This document shows positions 21,401 through 33,044 of a stretch of 64,000 bases of DNA, in pieces (positions within the stretch are counted from its first letter, which is position 1; each line of letters opens with the position of its first letter). This stretch comes from Paragyromitra xinjiangensis (taxonomy: Eukaryota; Ascomycota; Pezizomycetes; Pezizales; Discinaceae): NCBI GenBank assembly GCA_038503065.1, contig JBCAMK010000003.1, positions 1,302,001-1,366,000 of the forward strand, given 5' to 3'. Under the pieces are notes generated by a model. That model was not told the origin of the DNA. It made no database searches and saw only the letters and a program-made list of their open reading frames with translations. A program made the position numbers and the translations under genes.

Positions 21401-24045
21401 CAACGCCACATCTCTCAGAACCTGTGCAGCCTCCCCAGAGTCATCTCCATTAAGCGTAATCTCGAGCAAACTCTCCGCAGCAGCAATCTTCACCTCGTCT
21501 GAGAGCGTACCCCAGATCTTCGTAATCCTAGCAGCAGCAGCAGACCGCAGACCATCACTAAGGCCCTTATCGATGATATCGACCAACACAGTCGCACTAC
21601 TCGAACCCTCCGACACAACCCCAACAAGCTGTTCCTCCAACACCACAACATCAACCCGTTCCTCCCCACACTGCTCCACGCGGGTACCATAATCATCCAC
21701 ACCAACCCACCCCACCAGCGCCGGAAGCAGGAACTTAGTCCTCGAAGTAGCCGCCTTCTCAACTCTATTCAACATCGTCAAAACCCGCAACTTAACCAAC
21801 AAACCCGGCACATTCACCACATGACTCCCCAAAAACGCAACCACACCAGTCTTCACACTCGACTTCAACCCCCTCCCATCAGACCCCAACGCCCTCTCAA
21901 GCGCACGGCCAATCACCTGCGGGTCGAGTACACACTCTTCCAACGTCTCAACAACCTCCTCTAGCACCTTGAGCGCCTCGCTGGTCTCGAGCCATTTGAC
22001 ACCCTCTGTTTCTTTACCTCTACCGTAGACCGTGTCGATACCCCAATACTTCATCGGCTCTTCCCTCGCGCCTTCTGATTTCCGCTTCTTCTTGCTCTTA
22101 CGGGGGTCACCGACGAGCGCTTTGTATCCGTTGTGGAGAGCGGACATTAGCGTGGCTGCTGAGCGACGGACGGTTTGGGCTGGGTCTGCGAGCGCTGCGA
22201 GGACGTGCGGGATGAGGGCTTGGAAGTCGGTTCGTTCTGTCGTGATGAACGCAGTGGCGTATTTCAGGGCGGTGCTGCGGGCGAGAGCGGGGTATCGGGC
22301 TGATGTCCAGACCTTGATGAGGAAGGAGAGAGCGAGGGCGTTATCGACTGGTCTGTTGAAGAGTGGGAGTGAGAAGACAGGGGTGAAGTCGGTCTCGGAT
22401 GTAATAGATGTGAGGAAAGCCTCTGAGAGGTGTTCTAAGATCGTGGGGGGAGTGGGGGAGAGGAAGGAGTCGCCGTCGATAGAGTCAGGGAGGGTAGCGA
22501 GGATGACATCGAAAGTCTCAGCGGGCTGCATCGGGGCAGCTTCGACCGCCTTCTGTATAGTCTCTGGTGCTGCGGTGATTTGTGCGGGACGGATCACGGT
22601 TTGGAGTTTTAGTTCGAGGAGTTCGACGTCGATTTGGTCGTCTTCTAGGACGTCTTTGATGAGTTTTCCTAGTTTACGTTTCTCGCCGAGACTGCTCCAG
22701 CGGACGAGAGATGTGGCGAGGGTTTCTTTAATGTCCTCGAGAACGTCGGTTTCAGTCTCCGCGAGTTGCTGGCCGCCAATTTCTTGTGCTGCTGAGACGA
22801 GTCTCTTCATGACGAGACGACGCTGTTTAGGGCCCATTCGAGCTTCTTCGAGAAGCCTAATGACTGTAGAGAGTTCTTTAACGCCGTGCTTCTTACCAAG
22901 ACGGTCAAGGACGCCAAGACAGAAGCCGACAACAAGCTTATCGACTCTGTATTTCTCACCCATGGCGAGAAGACGGTCTGCGATGTTGTCGACCCTAAGA
23001 AGACCCTTCGTGATCTCGTCCGAGACACGGACTTCCTTTTCGCCCTGTCGAGCTTGTGCAAGGAACGCAAGACAGGCCAGACCCGCGTTAAGACTATCTT
23101 TCGTCCATCCTGCAACAACAGATTGCATAAGTGAGAGTAGTAGCTGTCCAGACAGCGATAGTTTAGACACCAGAACAGTCGTAAGCATGTAGCATCCGAT
23201 CTGGAACTCTGAGCTCTTCTTGGCTTTGTACCCTTCTTCGAGAATACTCATAGTTCTGTGTAATACGTCTTCCTCCGTGAGTCCTCCTTTCTTCCTCGTA
23301 GCATCGCACATAAGTGAGACGGACTCAGTAGCGACGGTGGAGTAGAATGATAAGAGGATGTGGTTATCACGGCGAGAGCGAACAGCAGAGGTGACGTGTT
23401 CAGAGAGAAGAGTGAAGAAGTCGCGGCGGTGCGAGAGAGCGTGGGTGACGACATGGCGGGGGACAGGCGCCGCAGGCCTAATGTACGGTGTGAGGAAGAG
23501 GAATTCGTGGGGGATATTTTTCTGCGGGATGATACCGAGGAGGGTTGGGAAGATGGTTTGGTGAGAGTGGTATGGGAGGAAGCAGAGGAGTGCTGCGGCG
23601 GTGTTTTGTTCTTGGATTCTGGGATCTCGTTAGTGGGTTGATATTGGGTAGGAGAGGGGTGTTAGTACCTAAACCGCCTTACGAGCCATTCCACGGCCTT
23701 CAGCGCTGGTCTTAATAATAGTTTCCCACTGACGAGCTGTAGGAATCCCTCAATGCTGCGATCTAGCTCATCTACTTCATTCCGTGGTAGCAAAAACCGG
23801 TCAACGCCCTTACTGCTCTCACTGAATAGTCCACGTTCATACGCAATGAATCTATCATCCAGCTGACATAGTTCTCTGAAACCCTCAGTGGCGATTGAGT
23901 AGATAGTGTCGAGATCTTGAGTCGCTGCATGAGCTGCTGGGAACAAGAGAGACGCCGAATGGATCTGTTTTAGTTTCTGGGTATTGAGTGTGTTTGTCGA
24001 GGTCGCGGTGATCCTCTGCAGCTGGGCTGCGAGACTGGACGTCAT
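18480..24045 (-). CDS. UTP10: U3 snoRNP / SSU processome protein Utp10 (HEATR1)
   Basis: Exons 24045-23669, 23618-21071, 21021-20095, 20045-18920 and 18868-18480 encode 1788 aa, close to the usual Utp10 length. The N terminus has the family pattern: MTSSLAAQLQ, HSASLLF, DLDTIYSIATEGFRELC, and KAVEWLVRRFRI spanning the first intron. It continues with ALLLCFLPYH and repeated helical HEAT-type segments, and ends with the conserved VPFIAELMEDDEEDVE block. Utp10 belongs to the t-UTP subcomplex that couples Pol I transcription of rDNA to early 18S pre-rRNA processing in the nucleolus. The last intron (18919-18869) is 51 nt, a multiple of three, and free of stop codons, so its retention would add 17 residues; a TACTAAC branch site and GT/AG ends argue it is a true intron. 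A 386-codon antisense frame across this gene is only a shadow. Confidence 0.96.
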
Positions 24046-24522
24046 CTTGTGGACTTCAATTGGTGGGTTGAACGGTGGTTCGTTTTTGAAGATGAGCGTT
24101 CTGTTGGAGGTTTTTTTTCTGGTTGTTAGCAGCGCCAAGATTTCGCGCTGCAGAAGTTGAGCCGCATCATCGATTATCACTCGTTGGTGTTTCTATGGAT
24201 AAAAACTGTTTATTGGGGAGTTGGAATTGATTGTAGATAGAGAATCTGGTTTTGATAGAGGTAATGATTTGGATTGGGAAATGAATTCCCCGAGCAAAAG
24301 CCAACAAAGAAAGTGAATCCGACCTAGATAATGAGCCCAGTATCACAATACTTCCTAGACAGACACAGATCTATTGAATCAAATAATCCTACATCTACAA
24401 TCCCTATAATTCCCCCAAACCCCTCCTTAGTTCAAACCAGACCAGCACCAGGGCCAGGGTTCCCACCTCGCCAAGAAATTTAAGGTACGGCTCAACCACT
24501 CCCAATCCTCACCTCCCCAACA
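24046..24522. promoter_or_regulatory. Divergent promoter of UTP10 and RRN10
   Basis: A 477 bp gap lies between the start codons of two rRNA-synthesis genes. It holds a run of 8 T at about 24112-24119 and AT-rich sequence but no motif I can name. Confidence 0.35.
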
Positions 24523-25222
24523 ATGACCAAACGCAAACGCGACCGCTCCCCCCACCCTCCCACCAAACCCACAGCCCCCAGAAACCGACCCCACCACAAT
24601 GGCCGACAAGTAACCGTCTACGACGCAGTCGCAAACCGCGCAAGCTACGAAGGCTTCGTCAAGTCCACCCTTCGAAGGAACGCATTCGGCGAGAAACACC
24701 GTCGCAGCCAGAAAGCATACCCCGCCGATGAGGTCCTCGGGAGGAGGAAACACGCGCCGGATGAACCAATCCCGTTTGGAGAGAGGGAGGGAGAGGGGTT
24801 ACCGGATTCGGTAGGTGGAGTTTGTTTGTTTGGAGGGCTGGGCTGGGCTAATGGGGATAGGATTTATTGATTGCGGTTCATCAGTATGCTTCGGATTTCT
24901 ATGACGCGAATGGGATGGGGCCGGCTAGTTATCGTACGTTGGATGAGACTGCGTTATTGGCTGTTGGTATGTAGCTTGCTCGAGACGCTCTTAGGCTTAC
25001 TCTTTTCAGGCTGGGCTGATAGATGTAGGTATGTTGTTGGAGGAAACGGCAAGGACGTGTTTAGGGGATGAAGGAGACCTAGTTTTCATCGAGCCTGAGG
25101 AGAGCGAGGAGGATAAAGTAGAGGAGCAATTACAGAAAGAGTCGTCAAGGAGGAAATCACGAAATGCCAAAAGGGAGGTTGAAAGAGGGTATGAGGGATA
25201 CGATGATGACGATGATGAGTAG
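24523..25222 (+). CDS. RRN10: Probable Rrn10-like subunit of Pol I upstream activation factor
   Basis: Exons 24523-24810, 24861-24966 and 25029-25222 encode 195 aa. The order of short motifs matches yeast Rrn10 as I remember it: ADEVL, then PIPF, then PDSDLLIAVHQYASDFY (yeast PDIDLRVVHYYA), then TLDETALLAVGMLLEE (yeast FDETSLITLGLLIEK). Rrn10 is a small subunit of UAF, which binds the rDNA upstream element and recruits RNA polymerase I factors. The N terminus here is longer and strongly basic (KRKRDRSPH), and the C terminus is acidic (DDDDDE). The splice junctions fall inside these motifs and restore them exactly, which supports both the gene model and the family call. Family assignment comes from motif order alone and needs a profile search. 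Confidence 0.65.
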
Positions 25223-26860
25223 ACAGAATCATTGCATATCACTGGTTAGTATTGTCGTTCTTTGGCCAATCTAGTTGTACTCGGTGGGCAATAGTTGGTG
25301 GGGATTACCACCTCTTTTTGTAACGACTTGGTTTTTTGGATTTTCAGTCATGTGTAGCTTGCATACCCATGTTACTTATACGGGCTCGAATAATTCGGCT
25401 CTGTATGGCTTTAATAGTTGCGAAATAGAATCGCATAAATAGGTACAATTTTAATAACAGTGAGAGCATGTACCCATCCTTATATCAGTACAAACTAACT
25501 TACCCAGCGCTAACCAATAATTCATGTTAGATACCCTACATGTCCATCCATCTTGTGACCTGCCCGCGCTGCGTGTGGGTGAGTCGAGTGATGCTGAAGT
25601 TTTGTTATCAAGAATCTGCAATGATCCGTGCCAAGGTGTAATATGTGCTTAAAGAGATGACTGTATGTTAATAAGAAGAGTTAAGGATAGGTATTTGGGT
25701 CTCTGGCCTTGAGAGACATGGGGCAAGATGTGTTCTTTCATCCCCATTTATGTGGTCTTTCCCTTGCATCTTTATCGAGGGAATGTTGATTGAGAGCTCG
25801 AGGGCTGACCACTATTGCTACCACGCATATGATCTGGTGGAATATCTTTGGTGCGATGAACCTTTTCTCCTGAGTGTTATTATAACCCTTTCCACGTTAA
25901 CTATCACCTTTCACTACTGCTCAATCAAATATTGCTTTATGGTTTAGTCCACGCTCGAACCCAGATTATGGGGGTTCTTTCTTGGAAGGGGAGTGCCTAT
26001 TAGACTATTTGAGCATGCGGATTGAAATTCCATCCTACCATCTGTCATGATTTCTATCTCTTCCCAACGGTCTGTGGTTCCAACGAATTCATGGTCCGAA
26101 CCTATGGCCAGCTTTCCAAGGACCTTGCATTACTCGATCAGGCTAGCTCTGTACTGGATGATTGTATTGCACGAAAGGAAACCGATCAAGCGAGCACAGA
26201 ATTTGCACTTATCGTGAGTCACATATGCATTCATTCCCATATTAGTTGGATTTAATCTGAGCGACCAAAGAATCGTAGTATTGATAAATCCACCACTTCC
26301 CCAAGCGTTTTCCATTACCGGATCGGTCTAGCTATCAACTTAGCGTAGCCTACGATAAGTATCGCGAAGCATACAACTCCTAACTAAGAAGCGTACCAAT
26401 ACTCCAGCCAACTGCTACCAATGCGCAAGTACCGAATCCGGAAACCCCAATGCCAGAATACTGGCCATGAGATCTAGACCCCAATATGCATCACTTAATC
26501 GTCACATCGTTATCAATGAAAAATACCAACCAGTTAACATCTACCGTGGGTCTACCCTACGGCGTTGTGTTCATACGGCACTTGTGTGGCTGGTCGCCGC
26601 CTTTCGGTGCACTGTCGTCCGAAATGCACATACGGGATGCTGTCCTCCGGAGGTGCAGATAAGGGTGGAAAAAGAGTGCGGCAGCTTTGATGGGACTCTG
26701 GGGATATACTAGAACCTTATAAGAATGCTCAATGGCTTGTTCTTGGTTGTTGGATTACAAAGTTAGGTTGTACTAGTCATAGACGTCGACTGCAATATAT
26801 AGCGACAGCGACGACAACGGGTTTGAGTTGGTATATTGGGTCATTTTTTGAATAGTTGTA
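25223..26860. other. Intergenic region upstream of MFS transporter
   Basis: About 1.6 kb, AT-rich, with no protein-like frame, tRNA or repeat recognised. The right part presumably contains the transporter promoter; a TATA-like ATATAT stretch lies at about 26793-26798. Confidence 0.45.
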
Positions 26861-28665
26861 ATGGCGGCTTCAATGTGGAGTCGTTTCAAATCACTTTGTT
26901 ACTTACCGGTATATGTGCGATGTGCAGCATTCGTTTCGTTGGGGGGTTTCATTTACGGGTAAGTATCCTCCAAACTCCAGCTTGCAATGTTGAAAGATAT
27001 AATTCCCACGTACTACGAATTCCCAATAACTAGAACTAATAAAACCAACCATCTAACAGCTTCGACACCGGCTCAATCGGTCCCATAACCCTAATGCCCG
27101 AATTCGAACGCCTCTTCGGCCCCCTCTCACCTACTCTCCGCGGCCTCATAGTATCCATGATCCTCATCCCCGCTAGCATCTCCTCACTAGCAGCCGGCCC
27201 AATCGCCGACCGGATTTCTCGAACCTACGCTATATCCCTCGGAACAGGACTCTACGCACTCGGCTCACTCCTTCAGTGTCTTTCCGGATTCGGCAGTGGG
27301 CGAAGCGGAGGCCTTGCAATGCTGCTTCTAGGCCGAATTATCACAGGTTGTGGAGAGGGTATATTTTTATCACCAATCACGGTATATGCGGTTGAGGTGA
27401 CGCCGGGGAAGCAGAGAGGGAGAGTGGCGTCGTTGGTGCAGCTTTGTATTTGCACTGGGATTGCGGCGGGGTATTTTATATGTTATGGAAGTCTACGGAT
27501 TAATAGCTCGTTGAGTTGGAGACTCCCATTCGCGTGTCAGACGCTGGTAGCGAGTATGATATCTTTTGGGGCTTTCCTACTTCCTCATTCCCCACGGTGG
27601 CTGTTTCATGTTGGTCGAAAGGAGGAAGCGGAGCTAGCGCTCGAGAGACTGGAGATCACGCAGAATTCTACAGAGACTGAGAAGGAGGAGATATTAGCTC
27701 TAAACTTAGATGAAGTCACTACAAGTTCACAGGGGAGCTTTAAGAAGCTAGTTGAGGACACGAAACTTATGTTCAGGAAAGAAACACGGAGAAGAACTTC
27801 ACTAGGTGTCTTCATGAGCGGGTTTCAACAATTGACAGGAATCGACGGACTGCTTTATTACGCTCCGGTTCTATTCGCTCAAGCGGGTCTAAGCAGTACT
27901 AATGCGAGTTTTCTAGCAAGTGGGGTGTCTGGGTTGTTGAATGTGGTCGTTACGATTGTTGCCCAGTTCTACACAGATAAATGGTAACCCTTCTACCCAC
28001 ATCACCAACGCTGCATACTGATAACATCCAGGGGCCGTCGCCCAACAATGATAATTGGCAACAGCCTCTGCGCAGCAACCATGATCGTCATCGGTTCAAT
28101 CTACGCATCTGGCGCCAACGGAACCCAGAGCGGGCGATACGCCATCATCGCAATGATATACTGTTTCCTGATAGCGTTCTGCTCCTCAACGGCTATTACA
28201 TGCAGGATATACGTGACGGAGATCCAACCCATCCGGACGAGGGCCGCAGCGAGTAGTCTTGCGCTTACCGCTAATTGGGTATGTTGAGCTATGATGGTCT
28301 TGAGAGTGAGCTAATGATGTGGATAGTTTGTGAATTGGGTTATAGCGTTTACGACCCCGTTGTTCTTGGCGAAGTCGTCTTCTGGTCCGTATTTTCTGTG
28401 GGGAGGAGCTACGGCTTTTGCAGTTGGTGAGTTCGTGGAGGTTTTTGTAACTGCTTTTACTAACGGGGTAGTTATCTTCATGTGCTTCATGTGCGAGACG
28501 AAGGGCCGCTCTCTCGAGTCTATTGATGATGCGTTTGAGGTCTCGCCGCTGCGGGAGATGATAAATAAGGTTTCTCACAGACGGGGGTATGTCAATGATG
28601 GAACGGTAGGGAGGGGGGAAGATGTGGAGAGGGCGGGAGTTACGCAAAATGGCGGTGAGAAGTAG
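26861..28665 (+). CDS. MFS sugar transporter
   Basis: Exons 26861-26958, 27060-27983, 28032-28278 and 28327-28665 encode 535 aa with about 12 membrane segments. Sugar-porter signatures are present: GFDTGSIG in the first loop, ADRISR after TM2, GRIITGCGEGIFLSPITVY, PHSPRWL at the end of the first half, QQLTGIDGLLYYAP in TM7, DKWGRRP between TM8 and TM9, and a terminal ETKGRSLE. It therefore imports a hexose or related polyol/acid by proton symport at the plasma membrane; the substrate cannot be told from sequence. The first intron (101 nt) is longer than the others (48 nt each). The ATG at 26861 gives a short basic N terminus before TM1. It is flanked on both sides by long non-coding stretches. 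Confidence 0.93.
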
Positions 28666-31600
28666 CAGTGGTTTATGACTGTTTCGGATATGTGTGAATG
28701 TATTGGTAGCTTATTGTTTTGGTTGGCATTGGGCTTGCCTCTAGTGTTAGAAAGTAAGCTGTGACACTCTCATCAATATTTGACGTGTCTAGTCATAGAA
28801 CGATGAGAATGAGTCAGCCCATTCACTCTAGCATATCCAAACATTGCATTGCCTAATTAGGACTGCAGTAACTACGTTGGAAGGGGCTACGGGGAGACGT
28901 GAATACAAGTACCCACCTGAGATAAAATGTGGGTAAACGGTGGAAGGCTCGTTCTAGGCTCTCCCACAGCCGTGAGGTTTGGATGGCCACGGCCTGTTGT
29001 AGCTCCCCTGTCTTATCCTAACCCTTCTCTTGGGAGTGAAGCTACTCACGAGTGATGGGTTGTGATACTGAAATGGGAAAACGTCTGGGATACTGTTCCT
29101 AATGAGTGTATGCTGGATACCATAAAGGTTGTGCTCTGTCCGTGACTGTCAGAGGTATAGCAGATCCACCAGTTGCCTACCATTTCAACCTCCTCAGCTA
29201 GACAGAATAACCCTTTGATTTTTTGAGCTATAGGTTCGCGGAAAATCTAGGAGGTCTTAAAATTTTTCAATATTTTTATACAAAATAATGCACTATTGTG
29301 AGTGCTCTTTGGCATGAATCTTACAGTGGTAGTAGGTAATGGTATTATGATAGGTGGGTGAGCATGGTCAGAGCACATGTAGGACAGTACAAACCATGTT
29401 TGGCCTGCAGCTGGGTTTAAAGGGGATACATACATATTTACAAAGTCAGTAAACGGAAAATTTAGAACCTTGTTGTTTCTCAAAAATTTAGAAAGGCTAA
29501 AATATGTTTTTTTGTGCCCAAGTCGGACTTCAACCTCTTCTGTAAGCACGATGAAAGGTAAGCTTAAGTATTAAACCACGAGCTTCTGCTTTCTGCGTGG
29601 ATTAGCCTCAACTAAGTCCAAGCAGGCCAATGAGAACCATTAAACTAATAGTGCATGTATGCATACGACTTTCGTCTCCTTGTGTTATTTAGATAACCGC
29701 CTAATGCAATGGGAGAGAAAAGTTCGGGTATCTAAGCTACATTTATCAATTCTAAACCTAACCAAGTAGTCTTACTCCTACCATTCGCTTATATCAGTGT
29801 TTTGTTGTCGCAGGCTTGACAAAAACTTAGGCAGCAAAGTGAAATTACGACTATTATTTCGATGCTGATTAAGAGTCCTGGCACGAGACTACTAACCTGA
29901 ACGTGACATATTCTAGGCTGCGCGGAGCACCAATAAACCAACCTTGCGTGACCTACCCACCCTCATAATACTCCAGCACCCTGGTATATAAATTTACATT
30001 TCATTGCTTCCTTACACATCATGATGGCTAGGCATACATGTACTATTGCTGCTGCCGCTGAGTCGCCTGTTTCGCAAAGCCAAGGACCCTCGCCGCTACC
30101 CAGAACGTTTATCTAGCAGAAACGTCCCCTGTGGAGTTGAGTGAAAGATCCTAACGCAGAGGGCATGTATCCCTTTTGGTGTAGGATTATAATCTCTCTT
30201 CCCCCAAACGCCGATCCTCCGTTATGCTCCATTCCTTCCATTGAATTACCTGAGGATATTGTGTTTCGTTGGCCCCTAAGATGTCAAAACCTGTAACAAA
30301 GTGATTTATGAGAGGCGGGGTTTTGAGAAGTAGAGACGGAGGTAAAGTATATAGGCCCTGGTCATGAATCCGTCAAAACCCGCCCTATGGTTTCAGCGCA
30401 ATTACCAGGTGAGCTAGAGGTAATATATGTGAGCGGCTGCGGATAACTATAATTTGAACCCTCCTGTGACTGCCTTCGCTCGTTTCTCAGTATTTAATCA
30501 CAATACTAAACTTGATGTGAGGGTGCCCCCCGAACTTTATATCAGAGACTAGCTGAGGGTAGGCTCGTTCCCACCCCCACCTACCGAAGGTTGTTGTGCA
30601 CCGGAGGTTCTGTCCATCCTAATTCGATGACAATTGTCGACATTGCGGGGCCAATTGGTCGCAACATGAGATAGGCCTCTTTTGCTGAGCCAAAGTAGGG
30701 TGAGCCAAAACCAGTGACGGCTATATTCGTGTTATTAAAGAATCATGAGATCGAGAGAAAGTCCTACTTACGTCAACTCGGACTCTTAACATAGGGCTTC
30801 TGCTTATCTCAACCGGTTAGGATAGTTTATTTCATTCAATCCGTCTTGAAACCGATCTTAGGACGAGCTATGAGCGTCTCCTAGCATCGTGGACGCAATT
30901 TTTCGAGCGAAATAATTATACGACAGCCTATAGACCTCTCGTCAGCACCTCAGATTTCCCAAACCAATGATTGCTCGAATTCAATCTCATACCACTTCTC
31001 TCAATTTGTGAGGGGTTAAAAGAGTACTATGGCCTCCTAAACTGAGCGGAGTGTAATAGTCCTTCCTCCGCGAATTTGAGCAGGATATATCGGAAGTGGA
31101 ACATTCAAAGCTAGACGCGGAAAACAGTGCGTAATCCTCCTACTCCCCCGGAGTAGGCCAGCGGAAAGGCTCGAAAGCGTAAATCTTCAAGTTCTGCCGA
31201 GACAGCGAAGAACTGTAATCGCCAATTGATGGTCATTGTACAAAAATAGGAGTCATGGACTTTGTGAGTTAGCGCTATAAAGACAGATTAAACGGAAAGC
31301 TGATGAAGAAAACCCTCAACGATAGGAGGTAACGGTCGTAGAGCAAGATGGCAGGACAGTATCCAATACTCATGTAGCAGGTGGGGTGAGAGGGAAAGGT
31401 TGCACCAAAGCTCGACTAGTAGTGTGGACTCGTGCCCAACCTCATGCTGCGTACCGTAGGATCTGGAACGACGGGAAGTCTGGGGGCTCTCCAGGGGTTT
31501 TTTCCCCTCCAGGGCCTGCATGTTAGTACGCACCAAATTACCCCCGGAAGCCCCCAAGACCCGGAGCTTTTTTTACCTGCTATAGCCCCCCCCCAGGGGT

Positions 31601-33044
31601 ACAAGTAGTTGTACGTAACTTACTAGCAAAATCATGTACCGATAACTCCCACCCCACTACCCTCCTCCCATTATCATTCCCACACCCAGTCTTCCAATCC
31701 CACCATCATTCCCATCCCCAAATCGCCATTCTTTAACCTTCTGCAACCATAACCGAAACTCACAAAGCCCCTCTTCTCAAAGTTAACCAACGCTCTACAG
31801 GACTTAAGCAGATAACTGCTGTACCAAACCTCAATGATCTCCACAATCTTATTACCACAAACCACAACCAATCCAATGGAAGACTTAATAGGTTATCCCT
31901 TAAAGTAAACAAGATTTCAGCTGAGTTAGTCTCGCGCCCAGCCCATACTGCGTAGACAGTAGCCTCAGGCAGTAGAGGATATGAACGAGCCTATAGCTGA
32001 GTAAGCCCCCTTCCTTAATGTTATCCCTACTAAGCTTACCAACACTGCAGACTGCAGCTCGGAGCAATGAGATTTTATAACTATAGCGAGCGAATTGGCA
32101 CCGCTATTCCTTCCAGGAGACGGCTTGGGGCACGTCTTGATTTAAGAAGCTTTGATGGTAAGGCAGATCTCTTGCAAAACATTGCTGCGATCGTACACTA
32201 TTGACATACTCTAGCCGCTCAACGCATAGAGACCGCAGCGGCCTTAGGCTGCAGGCACTCCTAGCTAGTGCTACTCTTCTATAAATAAAAAACCAGTCAG
32301 CTATGTGGCTTGGTATCCCTATCCTCTAGGATATGATGGTTTTGCGTTATTAAGGCGTTGGGTTCTGTTTTAGGTTGGAGGAGCTTGGGCTGATTTTGTG
32401 TCGTTGAGGTGCTAATTTTACTGCATAGCTGTCTTTCTTCTCATTTTTCAAATATCTGTCCTTATAGGCTGCTAAGCCAAAGTTTCTTGCACCTTGATAA
32501 TTTGGATGTTCAGACTTAGTATAAACACTAATCTGATTCGCTCCGTCCGCACTCGTCGCGTGCTCACGTAGAATACTCGTATCACTGCTAGTCCCACCAT
32601 CTAACTTCTAAACCCATTGCACATTTCTTGGAGCGATGGAGCTAATGAAAAGAGGATGATTAAGTGGCACGAGACCTCCAAGGGGGTGTTCCCACTGCTG
32701 GAGATGCTTCTTAATACGGGTGACCTCTCGGGCATGCCTTCGGGGTTGGAAATGATTGAGAGACAGGTACCCGAGAGAGCTATTTAGATAGGGGATGTAT
32801 GCCCACTCTAGCAAGCAAGCAATTGAGCCTTCTATCCCTCCTTATGTGCCCCGATAATACAACACCCACAGGCAAGCCTTGATACGAGTGACGCCTCATG
32901 ATCAAACAAAAAACTTTTATATAAAGCCCACCCAGAACCTAAAGACATGCAACCTATATCCAGTACAAATACTCAGAAAAAAAGCCACTATCTTAACCTA
33001 GCACAAGAAACTCTATTACTGCTCCTCTACTCCTCTCCCACGCC
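28666..33044. other. 4.4 kb gene desert
   Basis: No gene, tRNA, rRNA or transposase is recognised. Visible structure is limited to small inverted repeats: CTACTCC...GGAGTAG around 31140-31157 and GTACAA-GTAG-TTGTAC at 31599-31614 just after a C-run, plus a homopolymer-rich patch at about 31485-31600. A 100-codon minus-strand frame at 29247-29549 has no family features. It could be eroded repeat DNA. Confidence 0.45.
31599..31614. repeat. Perfect 6-bp-arm hairpin
   Basis: GTACAAGTAGTTGTAC: arms GTACAA and TTGTAC around a 4-nt loop, next to a run of 10 C residues. It may be the remains of a repeat end; function unknown. Confidence 0.4.

Noticed and set aside
22032..23192. 386-codon + strand frame
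   Set aside because: Antisense shadow of UTP10 exon 2; Ser/Arg-rich composition with no family, while the minus strand is clearly Utp10.
29287..29658. TGCACTATT and AATAGTGCA inverted pair 370 bp apart
   Set aside because: Only about 9 bp match, no matching flank duplication; likely chance, so not called a mobile element.
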